Program-made: the position numbers and the translations under genes
Part shown: positions 1 through 10,323 of the stretch, one piece after another
Layout: every line of letters starts with the position of its first letter
Numbering within the stretch: the first letter of the stretch is position 1
DNA from: Pirellulales bacterium
Lineage (GTDB): Bacteria > Planctomycetota > Planctomycetia > Pirellulales > Pirellulaceae
Reading direction: 5' to 3'
Length of the DNA: 64,000 nt
NCBI GenBank assembly: GCA_022451045.1
Contig: JAKUOW010000004.1
Span: 1-64,000 of the forward strand
The notes under the pieces: model-generated
What the model was told of the DNA's origin: nothing
What the model saw: only the letters and a program-made list of their open reading frames with translations
The model's database searches: none

Positions 1-159
1 GGTCAAAGAAGTCAGGAACTTCCGATCCGAATCGTTCCAGTCAGCTTCAGGGCAATCGGCATAGTCAAACAGAATGACATTTCGGGCGTTAAACGAAGAT
101 AATTGGGAAGAGGTCAATCGAGTTGGAATACCGATGAACAAATAATCAGCGGACTCCAT
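1..159 (-). CDS. partial hypothetical protein running off the left edge
   Basis: Open minus-strand frame from an ATG at 159 to the window edge, MESADYLFIGIPTRLTSSQLSSFNARNVILFDYADCPEADWNDSDRKFLTSLT; start could be further upstream. Confidence 0.4.
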   Translation of the reverse strand, partial: MESADYLFIGIPTRLTSSQLSSFNARNVILFDYADCPEADWNDSDRKFLTSLT

Positions 160-802
160 TCTCCGCCGGCTCAAATTCGCAGACTTTAGGTCACGAACAT
201 TTCTCTGTCCCGCAAAACACTTCAGAAACAAGGATAGAGTTCGCCCACGGCACCCACGGCCCACGGATGGTTTATCTGCGTGAATAACGGTGAATCGAGG
301 CATCTTGACTGATTATCCCCTGATTGATGACGTCTGCTGCCGATGTGTTCTACTCGTCGAACCGGAAAGTAGCAAAATACGAATGGTCGTGTCAACCGAG
401 CATCGGCAAGCAGCATCGATATCCTCGATGCCGTATTCTAATTTTTCTCTACTGCCATCAAGGATTATGATTTCGCCAAGACTAACCCGTAATTCTACTT
501 CTACGCAGAACGCCAATCCAGCAATTGAGTGTTTGGTTGTTTTTCCCGTCGTTTTACTCATCTTTGTTTTTTTATTCTCGTATCTTCTGTTCGTCGTCAG
601 GAAACTGAAGCGAAGCTGTTCGAAGAAAGCATTACGCATCGGAAGAAGACCACTCTGTGAGGTGTAAAAGACTTGCTGGTGGGCAAATTTCGGATGCTGT
701 TGGGCAACGAAGAAGCACGTACAAGCCCGCAGGAGCATCTTTGAAAACATAGTAGAAAAGCTCCTGCAAGCCGGTGAGGGTCGTAGGAGCCTTTAGGGGA
801 GC

Positions 803-875
<73 letters not shown>

Positions 876-1092
876 GTGTCTTGAATTGAAGATATTCCCG
901 AAGCCTTGCTTTTGCAACTCCCACAAGCTTAAGAATCTTCATTCTTGACGTTGTCTGTTTTATCACCGACCATTAATCAATGCGGCGTAGTGAATCTTTC
1001 GCTGTTCGAGATGATTCGTTTATAAGTCGATTTCTTCTCAAAACTTATCACTGTATCCATCTATCTAATCTCACACCATTTAAGGAAAGGTA

Positions 1093-1749
1093 ATGTCAGA
1101 CACTTCGTCAAAAATCACCTTACGCATCCTTGATGGTAGTGATCGTGGAAAAACCTTTTCCGAAATCGAGGCTCCGATCACTATCGGCAGAGAAGATGGT
1201 AACACCATCCAACTAAACGATGAACGCGTAAGCCGCTTTCATGCGAAGATCCAGCAAGACCATGAACAGATCGTGCTGACCGATCTTGAAAGCACCAACG
1301 GCACCAAAGTAAACGGCGAAGAAATCCAACTTCGCATCCTGCGATTCGGTGACCTTTTGAGTATCGGAAGAAGTGTCCTGCTTTTCGGATCACGTGAACA
1401 AATCAATGATCGATTGGCAACGCTCAGGGAGAATCAAAAGGACGATCCAACCGGTAGCAGTATCCCCGGTGCCGATGGTAGCAGCTACGACATGGTTATG
1501 AGCGATGCAGAGTTGCAGGCTGCCATGTTTGACCTTGATCCGCCAACGATCCCCGAACGACTGACACCAGGTCAGGCTGCCCAACTTTCAGAATTAATGG
1601 AATTCCTCCACATTCGCATGCGATCTCTTGTACGGGGTGCTGAACCACTTGGGGAAAGTGTTTCCTTCAAAATTGAAAAGTGGCAAGAGTTACTCGATTT
1701 ACACGCACGGATCTCCGAGTACATCTCACAAATTGGGAATCCGGAGTGA
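1093..1749 (+). CDS. FHA domain-containing protein
   Basis: ITIGREDGNTIQLNDERVSRFHAKI...LTDLESTNGTKVNGE is a classic FHA motif set. Confidence 0.9.
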   Translation: MSDTSSKITLRILDGSDRGKTFSEIEAPITIGREDGNTIQLNDERVSRFHAKIQQDHEQIVLTDLESTNGTKVNGEEIQLRILRFGDLLSIGRSVLLFGSREQINDRLATLRENQKDDPTGSSIPGADGSSYDMVMSDAELQAAMFDLDPPTIPERLTPGQAAQLSELMEFLHIRMRSLVRGAEPLGESVSFKIEKWQELLDLHARISEYISQIGNPE

Positions 1750-1849
1750 AACCGATAACACTCTTATCCTTGCTGCCCATGGATAGGATTTTCTTTCCGC
1801 CATACAATGCGGGCTTGTTCTTGCTGAGAACCGAAGAGAGTCCGTATTC

Positions 1850-4800
1850 ATGCCCGTTTCCGATATCGTTGTCAAAGGTGCCAGGGAGCATAACCTGTGT
1901 GATGTAAGCGTCACGCTCCCTCGCAACCAGTTGATATGCATGACCGGTGTTAGCGGCAGCGGTAAAAGTTCCCTCGCGTTTGATACTGTCTTTGCCGAAG
2001 GCCAGCGCCGCTACATTGAAAGCCTCAGCAGCTTTGCCCGTCAATTCCTTGGGCAAATGCCAAAGCCGGACGTCGATTTGATCAGTGGCCTAAGCCCAAC
2101 CATTTCAATTTCACAAAAGACAGCGGGTCGAAACCCTCGCAGTACAGTCGGCACCATCACGGAAATCTACGACTTCCTGCGAGTTTTGTATTCGAGAGTC
2201 GGAACCGGTTACTGTCCTCAATGCGATCGAAAAATCACAGCACAAAGCCTCGAGCAAATTGTCTCCGGTATTTTGATCCTCGAGTCAGGCACACGTTTCA
2301 GCCTCCTGGCACCTCTGATACGTGGTCAAAAAGGTGAACATAAGGATCTGTTCGAAGACCTCCTCCGGCAGGGTTACATTCGGATCCGTGCGGACGGGCA
2401 GATATTCCCACTGAGCGACCCTCCGTCTCTCGATCGACGGCGCCGACACGATATCGAAGTGGTGGTGGATCGGTTGCAGATTAAATCCGACATCCGCTCC
2501 CGACTCACAGAGTCTGTCGAGCAAGCCTTAAAAATTGGTGATGGCACGCTGTTCGTCGCATTGGAAACGGATAAAGATGTCGCCGACAAAATCTATTCAA
2601 GTGAATATGCTTGTACCGAATGTGGAATTAGCTTCCCAACACCCAGCCCACAACTATTTAGCTTTAACAGCCCACGAGGGATGTGTCAGAAGTGCGACGG
2701 TCTGGGCACACTGTATTCATTCGATGAAAACCTGCTAATCCCAGATACTTCACTGAGTTTTATGCAAGGTTGTATCGACACAACCGACACGTGGAAAAAA
2801 ATGGGCCGTTGGCGACGTCACATCTATAAGGGTGTGGCTGAAACGATGGAACGTATTCACGACTTCCCTGAAGGTCTGATGCTTGAAACACCGTGGGCTG
2901 ACCTGCCACAACAAGCGAGAGATATTTGGCTTTGGGGAGCCGGTGATCATCACATCACATTTACCTGGCGAGGTGGAAATGCGCCTCTAAAATATGGCGG
3001 CACCTTTGACGGGATCATACCTGAGCTCAAGTCCAAGTACACGGGCAGCAAAAGCAAGGTGCAATTGCGTCAGCTCGAAAAATATATGCGGACAATCGAG
3101 TGTCCCACATGTGACGGCCAGCGATTAGTAGCTCAGGCTCGGTCTGTAAAACTAGAGTCGTCTCATCCTCAGTTTGAACAGTCGCCGTGGCAAAGTCTGC
3201 CAGATGTATGTGCCCTTAGTGTGAAAGATGCGGCGGACTTTTTTGACCAGATCAAGTTAGGCCCAACCTCAGCAATTATTGCTGAAGAAGCTCTTAAAGA
3301 AATCCGTGGACGACTTGGATTCCTACTAAACGTTGGGCTGGACTATCTGGCACTGGATCGGACGGCACCAACACTTTCTGGTGGCGAAGCACAGCGGATC
3401 CGACTTGCTGCACAAATCGGATCAGGTCTTGTCGGCGTCCTATATATTCTGGATGAACCGTCGATCGGATTGCATCCGAGAGATAACGACCGGCTGCTGC
3501 AAACGCTGAAGCACTTGCGAGATATCGGAAACACCGTCGTCGTTGTTGAGCATGATGAAGACACTATGCGGACGGCAGATTACCTGGTGGACTTCGGCCC
3601 TGGCGCTGGCATCTGTGGAGGAGAAATTGTAGCCCGCGGATCAATCGACGAAATTGAAATGCAGGATCGAAGCGTGACCGGTCAGTTTCTTGCCGGTAAA
3701 CGTGAAATTGAAATCCCGTCAACGCGACGACCGCAAAACGGAGAATCGGTTACGGTACGAGAAGCTGCTCACAATAATCTCAAATCGGTGGATGTCGAGA
3801 TTCCCACAGGCAATCTGGTGGGTATTACAGGAGTATCCGGCAGCGGCAAAAGCTCACTGGTCAACGATATTCTTGTCGAAGCACTTCGACGCGACTTGAA
3901 TAACGGCCTTGGTACGCCCGGAGATCATGCGGGTATCGATGGCATGGAATATCTGGACAAGATGATTGCCATCGATCAATCACCCATCGGACGTACACCA
4001 CGATCGAATCCGGCTACATATATAAAAGTCTTCGATGATATTCGAAACCTGTTTTCACAACTTCCTGACGCAAAACGCCGTGGGTATAAACCGGGACGAT
4101 TTAGTTTCAACGTCAAAGGTGGTCGTTGCGAGGCATGTGAAGGCAACGGTACAAATCGTCTTGAAATGGACTTCTTGGCTGATGTCTGGGTGACCTGCCC
4201 GGTATGTAACAGTAATCGCTTCAATCGTGAAACGTTGCAGGTGCAGTTCAAAGGGCATTCCATCGCCGACGTACTCGAAATGGAAATTGGTGAAGCATTA
4301 GAGTTATTTGAGAACATCCCGAAGATTCACCACAAGTTGTCGACGCTCAAAGATGTGGGGCTAGAGTACATCAAACTCGGGCAGCCATCTCCTCCCCTTT
4401 CAGGCGGCGAAGCACAACGTATCAAGTTAGCGAAAGAGCTGGTGAAGAAGAGTACCGGTCAAACATTGTACTTGCTTGACGAGCCGACAACCGGACTGCA
4501 TTTCGCTGACATCCAGATGCTCCTGAAAGTGCTCCATGCGTTCGTGGACAACGGAAACACGGTCTTAATCGTTGAACATAATCTGGATGTTATTAAGACA
4601 GCGGACTGGGTGATGGATCTCGGCCCCGAAGGTGGTGAAGACGGAGGTGAGATCGTCTGCCAGGGCACGCCTGAACAGGTTGCCGATTGCGAAGCATCCT
4701 TTACAGGACGAGCATTAGCACGTGTCTTACGCGGAGAAGCAAACCCCGCGGCTGAAAGAAAACGTGACCAGGAACTCGCGGCCAAGGCGGATCGGGAGCT

Positions 4801-7800
4801 TAAGCGAATCAAGGTGACTGGTGCCCGCCAACACAACTTGAAAATGGTGGATACGGAAATTGCCCGTGATCACATGACGGTATTTTCCGGTCCTAGTGGG
4901 TCTGGCAAAACATCGCTGGCAATGGACACAATCTATGCCGAAGGTCAGCGCCGTTACGTTGAGAGTTTAAGTAGCTATGCCCGGCAGTTCATAAATCAAA
5001 TGCAAAAGCCACAGCTCGACTATATCGAAGGGCTCTCTCCGGCTATTGCCATTGAACAAAAGAATCTCGGCCATACTCCCCGTTCCACGGTTGGTACTGT
5101 CACAGAGATTTATGATTACCTGCGAATCCTGATGGCTCGGTGTGGAGTGCCACATTGCCCTGACTGTGACATTGAAGTCGGAACACAGGCTGCGGATCAG
5201 ATTATCGATAAGGTACTGGATTGTGAAGAAGGGACTCGGATGTTCCTAATGGCGCCGGTGGAGCTGGATCCGGGTCAGGAGTACGAACAGTTATGGGATG
5301 AGATTCGCACGTCCGGCTTCCAGCGTGTGCGTATCGATCGTACGACGTATCGCGTCGACGAAATACCGGAGCTTGACCGCCGCAGTGTTCATCATGTTAC
5401 CGTCGTCGTGGATCGAATTACCGCGAGGGAAGGCGATCGGTCGAGAATTGCCGAGAGTATTGAGTTGGCACTCCAGCTTGGTAAGGGCGAAATGGAAGTG
5501 GCCCTGGTAAATGAATCCCAAGATGAAACGCAATGGGAAGTCATACCACACAGTCAGCATCTTGCCTGTAATTCCTGCGGACGCAGCTTTGAGCATCTCA
5601 CGCCACATCACTTTTCCTTCAACAGTAATCTTGGCTGGTGCTCATCGTGTGAAGGAATCGGTATTCAAACGGGTGCAAATCTCAGCCTTATGATCCCTGA
5701 TACCCGACTTACGTTGGCTGAAGGCGTGCTCAAACTGTGGCCCGACCTTGAGAATCGAATCAGCCGCGCGATGCTCGAGGCACTTGGCGCAAGACTCGGA
5801 GTGCCGACCGATTTGCCATTCGAGAAGCTTACACCTCGCCAGCGACGAATCATGCTTCATGGCGGACCTCCTCAATGGATCGAGGTGCAGATACCGGCTG
5901 ATGGCAGCGATCCGGCGAGGAAATTCAGTTTTCAATTCAAAGGACTGTATCCCGCTCTCGCTGAAGCATCACGGTTGTCCGCTTCACTGAGAAGCAGATT
6001 AGAACATTTGATTGACGAAGTCGAATGCTCAACGTGTGGAGGCAGTCGAATACGTGATGACGCAGGTGCATATCGATTTAGGAATGAAACGGTTGAAACG
6101 CTTTGCCGCACACCGCTTGGTGATCTGCTTTCACTGGTGAATAAGTGGGAGCTGGACGACCGGGAACAGCTGATTGCTGGCGAGTTACTGCGTGAGATTA
6201 AAGCACGATTGGAATTTCTCAATGAAATTGGACTGTTCTATCTCAGCCTGAATCGGCCATCTGCCACGTTGTCTAACGGGGAAGCACAACGGATTCGACT
6301 TGCCAGCCAACTTGGCAGCGGGCTGTGTGGAGTACTGTATGTGCTCGACGAGCCGACGATTGGTTTGCACCCAAGAGATAACGGCCGCTTGCTGCGAGCA
6401 TTGCACAAACTTCGTGATCTCGGAAATACACTGCTTGTTGTTGAGCATGATCGCGAAGTGATTGAAGGCAGCGATTACCTGTATGACTTTGGTCCAGGTA
6501 GCGGAAGTCATGGTGGACAGATTGTGGCCCATGGCAGTATTGATGAAGTCAGCAAACACAAAGGCAGCGTGACCGGACCGTACCTGAAGGGAAAAAAATC
6601 GATCCCAATACCGGAAAACCGCAGGCGAGTTATTAATAGTGCAAAATCTGGCAGTCAGTGGCTCGAAGTAATTGAAGCGTCACACAATAATCTCAAACAT
6701 GTGAATTTACGTATCCCGCTTGGAACCCTAACGGCAATCACCGGCCCCAGTGGTAGCGGAAAGAGTTCTCTGATCGATGATACGCTGTATCCAGCACTTG
6801 CCCGCCGACTTCATCGTGCATCGCTGATTCCCGGAGCTCATGAGCGCATTGATGGACTCGAATACATTAACAAGGTGATTCGAGTAGACCAAAATCCACT
6901 GGGTAACTCGCCGTCGTCAAACCCGGCAACCTATACAGGAATGTTCGACTTAATTCGCGAACTGTTCTCAAAGTTGCCGGATGCTAAGATTCGCGGATAC
7001 ACGGCTCGACGTTTCAGCTTCAATGTCCCAGGTGGTCGCTGCGATGATTGTGATGGACAAGGACAAAAGTGCATTGAAATGCATTTCCTGCCGGACGTGT
7101 GGGTCCCGTGTGAAACCTGTGAAGGTAAACGCTACAACGATGAGACGCTGACCGTCCAATTCCGTGGTCACTCTATTAGTGATGTTCTTGCAATGACCTG
7201 CAAAGAAGCTCTGGAGTTGTTTGATAGCATTCCAAAAATTCGGAAGATTCTCCAGACGCTTTGTGATGTGGGCCTTGATTACCTGACGTTAGGCCAATCT
7301 GCTCCGACACTTTCAGGTGGTGAGGCACAACGAGTTAAGTTAGCGGCAGAATTGTCTCGCCCGGATACAGGACAGACGCTGTACCTGTTAGACGAACCAA
7401 CCACCGGATTACATTTTGATGACTTGCGCAAGCTACTGGACGTCCTGCAACGACTCGTTGATCTGGGAAATACCGTTGTGGTGATTGAACACAATCTGGA
7501 TCTGATCAAGTCCGCTGACTGGATTATCGATATTGGACCGGAAGCTGGCGAGGCAGGTGGACAAATCGTCGGACAAGGTACTCCCGAAGCTCTATCAAAG
7601 AAATTTGCCGGTAAGACGAAACGAAAAGTACCGAGTCACACTGCACAAGCGTTGGCGCCGGTGCTTGATGAAGGCCCTTATGAAAAACGTGTGTCGTTTG
7701 ATCCTTCAGTAACTGACGCAGAGCAAGAAGGCGACCTATCGATAAGTGATATTGGTGATCAGGCCAGTATGCCGTGGGAAGTTGACGGTCTTAAGTGGCA

Positions 7801-8692
7801 CACAGTCGATCGTGTTGGACGACGCGGCGAGCCGTGCCGGTGGGATGGAAAAATACTGGCCGAGGTTATCCAGCGAATTGAAAAGCATGGCAGCTTTAGC
7901 GAAACCGATTACAGTAGCCGAACCGTTGTTGAAATCGCTGCTCAAAAGAAGAGTCAGGGGTGGTTCTTTCACGCGATTACCGCCGAAGCGTGGTTGCTGA
8001 AAATGAAATTCCGTACAGCAACAGGCACCTTTAGGCGTGAACAGCTCGTGCCAGCCATGGGACTGAAGACTCTTAATCAAATGGATGAGTTACCGGTTTA
8101 TGGCAACGAACCCAGGGTGAAAGTAAAGTCACTGAGAGGCCCATGGCAAGAAGTGGAAATCAGAGCACATAGTTGGGAAGAAATCGATAACCCGGTGTTT
8201 TGGGAGTTTATTGAAACGGCCGCGAAAGGGTTTGCCAAAGTTACAGATTCAACGGCCAGGGATCCGAACAAACACACGCCCTGGAAAAAAGCGGGTCAGC
8301 AGTGGCACTTTTCGAGAAAGGGCTTTACTGGTGGGCGAAATATCCAATGGCCTGCAGAAGTTTGGGAAGACCTATACGGATTGTTACAGAGCCTTGTACC
8401 GGATGGTCAGTTCCTATGGAACAACAAAGTTTTGGTACACCTGTATCAAAAAGGTGGTCGTATGCCATGGGTAACGATCAATACCAAGAAAGCTGAAGAT
8501 CTGGTGTTGATCGTTAATACGCCCACCGGCCAAACGACAACTGGTCGAATTGCAGACCTAGGGCGTAAGCGCGAAGTCGGCAGTGGTAAAGCAGAGCGTG
8601 ATCACGTGAAGATTTACTTTCGCAGTGTGGAAGATATTTATAGCGGTGACCTTGAGAGCTTCCTGCGTGAACAACTGGAATTAGAGCAATAG
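1850..8692 (+). CDS. uvrA: tandem (duplicated) UvrA excinuclease ATPase with C-terminal extension, 2280 aa
   Basis: Four Walker A motifs (GVSGSGKSS twice, GPSGSGKTS, GPSGSGKSS), four ABC signatures, UvrA zinc modules CxxC...FSFNSPRGMCQKCDGLG and GRCEACEGNG, repeated in the second half. Confidence 0.95.
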   Translation: MPVSDIVVKGAREHNLCDVSVTLPRNQLICMTGVSGSGKSSLAFDTVFAEGQRRYIESLSSFARQFLGQMPKPDVDLISGLSPTISISQKTAGRNPRSTVGTITEIYDFLRVLYSRVGTGYCPQCDRKITAQSLEQIVSGILILESGTRFSLLAPLIRGQKGEHKDLFEDLLRQGYIRIRADGQIFPLSDPPSLDRRRRHDIEVVVDRLQIKSDIRSRLTESVEQALKIGDGTLFVALETDKDVADKIYSSEYACTECGISFPTPSPQLFSFNSPRGMCQKCDGLGTLYSFDENLLIPDTSLSFMQGCIDTTDTWKKMGRWRRHIYKGVAETMERIHDFPEGLMLETPWADLPQQARDIWLWGAGDHHITFTWRGGNAPLKYGGTFDGIIPELKSKYTGSKSKVQLRQLEKYMRTIECPTCDGQRLVAQARSVKLESSHPQFEQSPWQSLPDVCALSVKDAADFFDQIKLGPTSAIIAEEALKEIRGRLGFLLNVGLDYLALDRTAPTLSGGEAQRIRLAAQIGSGLVGVLYILDEPSIGLHPRDNDRLLQTLKHLRDIGNTVVVVEHDEDTMRTADYLVDFGPGAGICGGEIVARGSIDEIEMQDRSVTGQFLAGKREIEIPSTRRPQNGESVTVREAAHNNLKSVDVEIPTGNLVGITGVSGSGKSSLVNDILVEALRRDLNNGLGTPGDHAGIDGMEYLDKMIAIDQSPIGRTPRSNPATYIKVFDDIRNLFSQLPDAKRRGYKPGRFSFNVKGGRCEACEGNGTNRLEMDFLADVWVTCPVCNSNRFNRETLQVQFKGHSIADVLEMEIGEALELFENIPKIHHKLSTLKDVGLEYIKLGQPSPPLSGGEAQRIKLAKELVKKSTGQTLYLLDEPTTGLHFADIQMLLKVLHAFVDNGNTVLIVEHNLDVIKTADWVMDLGPEGGEDGGEIVCQGTPEQVADCEASFTGRALARVLRGEANPAAERKRDQELAAKADRELKRIKVTGARQHNLKMVDTEIARDHMTVFSGPSGSGKTSLAMDTIYAEGQRRYVESLSSYARQFINQMQKPQLDYIEGLSPAIAIEQKNLGHTPRSTVGTVTEIYDYLRILMARCGVPHCPDCDIEVGTQAADQIIDKVLDCEEGTRMFLMAPVELDPGQEYEQLWDEIRTSGFQRVRIDRTTYRVDEIPELDRRSVHHVTVVVDRITAREGDRSRIAESIELALQLGKGEMEVALVNESQDETQWEVIPHSQHLACNSCGRSFEHLTPHHFSFNSNLGWCSSCEGIGIQTGANLSLMIPDTRLTLAEGVLKLWPDLENRISRAMLEALGARLGVPTDLPFEKLTPRQRRIMLHGGPPQWIEVQIPADGSDPARKFSFQFKGLYPALAEASRLSASLRSRLEHLIDEVECSTCGGSRIRDDAGAYRFRNETVETLCRTPLGDLLSLVNKWELDDREQLIAGELLREIKARLEFLNEIGLFYLSLNRPSATLSNGEAQRIRLASQLGSGLCGVLYVLDEPTIGLHPRDNGRLLRALHKLRDLGNTLLVVEHDREVIEGSDYLYDFGPGSGSHGGQIVAHGSIDEVSKHKGSVTGPYLKGKKSIPIPENRRRVINSAKSGSQWLEVIEASHNNLKHVNLRIPLGTLTAITGPSGSGKSSLIDDTLYPALARRLHRASLIPGAHERIDGLEYINKVIRVDQNPLGNSPSSNPATYTGMFDLIRELFSKLPDAKIRGYTARRFSFNVPGGRCDDCDGQGQKCIEMHFLPDVWVPCETCEGKRYNDETLTVQFRGHSISDVLAMTCKEALELFDSIPKIRKILQTLCDVGLDYLTLGQSAPTLSGGEAQRVKLAAELSRPDTGQTLYLLDEPTTGLHFDDLRKLLDVLQRLVDLGNTVVVIEHNLDLIKSADWIIDIGPEAGEAGGQIVGQGTPEALSKKFAGKTKRKVPSHTAQALAPVLDEGPYEKRVSFDPSVTDAEQEGDLSISDIGDQASMPWEVDGLKWHTVDRVGRRGEPCRWDGKILAEVIQRIEKHGSFSETDYSSRTVVEIAAQKKSQGWFFHAITAEAWLLKMKFRTATGTFRREQLVPAMGLKTLNQMDELPVYGNEPRVKVKSLRGPWQEVEIRAHSWEEIDNPVFWEFIETAAKGFAKVTDSTARDPNKHTPWKKAGQQWHFSRKGFTGGRNIQWPAEVWEDLYGLLQSLVPDGQFLWNNKVLVHLYQKGGRMPWVTINTKKAEDLVLIVNTPTGQTTTGRIADLGRKREVGSGKAERDHVKIYFRSVEDIYSGDLESFLREQLELEQ

Positions 8693-8703
8693 GAGAGCAA
8701 ATC

Positions 8704-9372
8704 ATGGCAGAAACACAGAGCCCACAATTGATTGACCCCACATTGCTGTTCCAGTTTTCACAGTCGTTAGAGAAGACACGTAGCAAATGGTCAGATGAAA
8801 CAGGAATTAAGCTTACCGAGCGTCATGATTTAGGGACGTTTAATGACTTAACAGGTAAGAAGCAATTCGCTGATCTAAAAATGGGTTGGAATGCGAACGG
8901 AATTTATGTGCATTTACGTGTCCGCGGCAAAACTCAGTCGATTTGGGCTCGAACACAAAAGCCAGAAGATAGTGATGGACTACAGATCTGGATTGATACT
9001 CGCGATACACACATGATTCACAGGGCGACACAGTATTGCCATTGGTTTGTGCTCTTACCAGTTGGTGCTGGCAAAGGCTTCACGCAACCATCGGCGAGGA
9101 TGCTGCCGATCAACCGTGCAAAGCAACATCCGAATCCGATTATCCCGGATTCTATTCGCGTCAAAAGTGCCATCAAGCGGGATGGTTATGAACTTCAGGC
9201 ATTCATCCCTTCTGATGCACTAACGGGGTTTAACCCGGATGAGTACCAGCGATTAGGATTCTTTTATAAAGTTACCGATCGGGAATTAGGGACACAGCAC
9301 TTTAGTCTTGGAAATGACTATCCGGTTACCGAAGATCCAAGTCTGTGGGGGTCGCTGACGCTGGACAAATAG
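8704..9372 (+). CDS. CBM9/DOMON-like carbohydrate-binding-fold protein
   Basis: Pattern DLKMGWNANGIYVHLRVRGK...DGLQIWIDTRDTHMIHRATQYCHWFVLLP...YELQAFIPSDAL...LGFFYKVTDRE resembles the CBM9-like beta-sandwich; 11 bp downstream of uvrA. Confidence 0.6.
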   Translation: MAETQSPQLIDPTLLFQFSQSLEKTRSKWSDETGIKLTERHDLGTFNDLTGKKQFADLKMGWNANGIYVHLRVRGKTQSIWARTQKPEDSDGLQIWIDTRDTHMIHRATQYCHWFVLLPVGAGKGFTQPSARMLPINRAKQHPNPIIPDSIRVKSAIKRDGYELQAFIPSDALTGFNPDEYQRLGFFYKVTDRELGTQHFSLGNDYPVTEDPSLWGSLTLDK

Positions 9373-9396
9373 AGGTAATCCGAAGTCTTAAATCGA

Positions 9397-10320
9397 TTAC
9401 TCTGCCATATCACGCGCGTGATAACTGCTGCGAACAAACGGACCGCTTGCTACTTTTTCAAATCCCATTTCTTTCGCTATTTCACCAAGCTCATCAAATT
9501 CGTCGGGTGGAATGAACCGTTGCACGCCAAGGTAACCCGGTCCAGGCTGCAGATACTGACCAAGAGTGAGGAAGTCACACTGATATTCTCGAAGGTCCGC
9601 TAGTACATCGAGGATTTCATCTCGGGTTTCACCAAGTCCAAGCATCAATCCGCTCTTCGTCTTGATATTTGAATCCTGTTGTTTGATATGCCCTAGCATA
9701 CCGAGCGTCCACTTGTATCGACTCTTGGGGCCACGTACACGACGGTACAATCTTGGGACCGTTTCTGTGTTGTGATTGAACACTTCCGGCGCCGCTTCGA
9801 TGACACGGTCCAATGCCGGCAAATTGTCTATGAAGTCTGGTGTCAGAACTTCGATGGTCGCATCACATCGATCGCGAACAGCCAGAATACACTGGCGGTA
9901 ATGCTCAGCACCGCCATCTGGTAAGTCATCACGCGTGACAGAAGTGATCACGACATGCTTTAGCCCCAGTCGAACGGCCGCCTCGGCTAAACGTTCCGGT
10001 TCGTCCGCTTCTAATTCATCTGGTACACCGCGACCCACAGCACAAAAACCACAAGGTCTCGTGCAGACATTCCCAAGAATCATAAATGTTGCGGTGAGCT
10101 GCGAGTAACATTCCATTCGATTTGGACATTTTGCGTTATCGCAAACAGTCTCCAATCCGAGTTCATCCAGCAATCCTTCAGTGAAGTGATTAGCATTTCC
10201 CTTGGGCACTTCGCGCTTTAGCCATTTGGGCAGCCGCTCTCTCTCAGTAGTACGAGAAGGCAGCTGTTCAGGCATTGCTTGAACAATGGGTAATTCGAAT
10301 TGTGAAGAGGATTCGGTCAT
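9397..10320 (-). CDS. lipA: lipoyl synthase
   Basis: CDNAKCPNRMECY and radical SAM CTRPCGFC; GLGETRDEI; LTLGQYLQP. Confidence 0.97.
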   Translation of the reverse strand: MTESSSQFELPIVQAMPEQLPSRTTERERLPKWLKREVPKGNANHFTEGLLDELGLETVCDNAKCPNRMECYSQLTATFMILGNVCTRPCGFCAVGRGVPDELEADEPERLAEAAVRLGLKHVVITSVTRDDLPDGGAEHYRQCILAVRDRCDATIEVLTPDFIDNLPALDRVIEAAPEVFNHNTETVPRLYRRVRGPKSRYKWTLGMLGHIKQQDSNIKTKSGLMLGLGETRDEILDVLADLREYQCDFLTLGQYLQPGPGYLGVQRFIPPDEFDELGEIAKEMGFEKVASGPFVRSSYHARDMAE

Positions 10321-10323
10321 AGC

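Noticed and set aside
9375-9400. Possible bidirectional terminator gtaatc...gattac between the CBM9-like gene and lipA
   Set aside because: Short AT-rich stem that overlaps the lipA stop, no U tract
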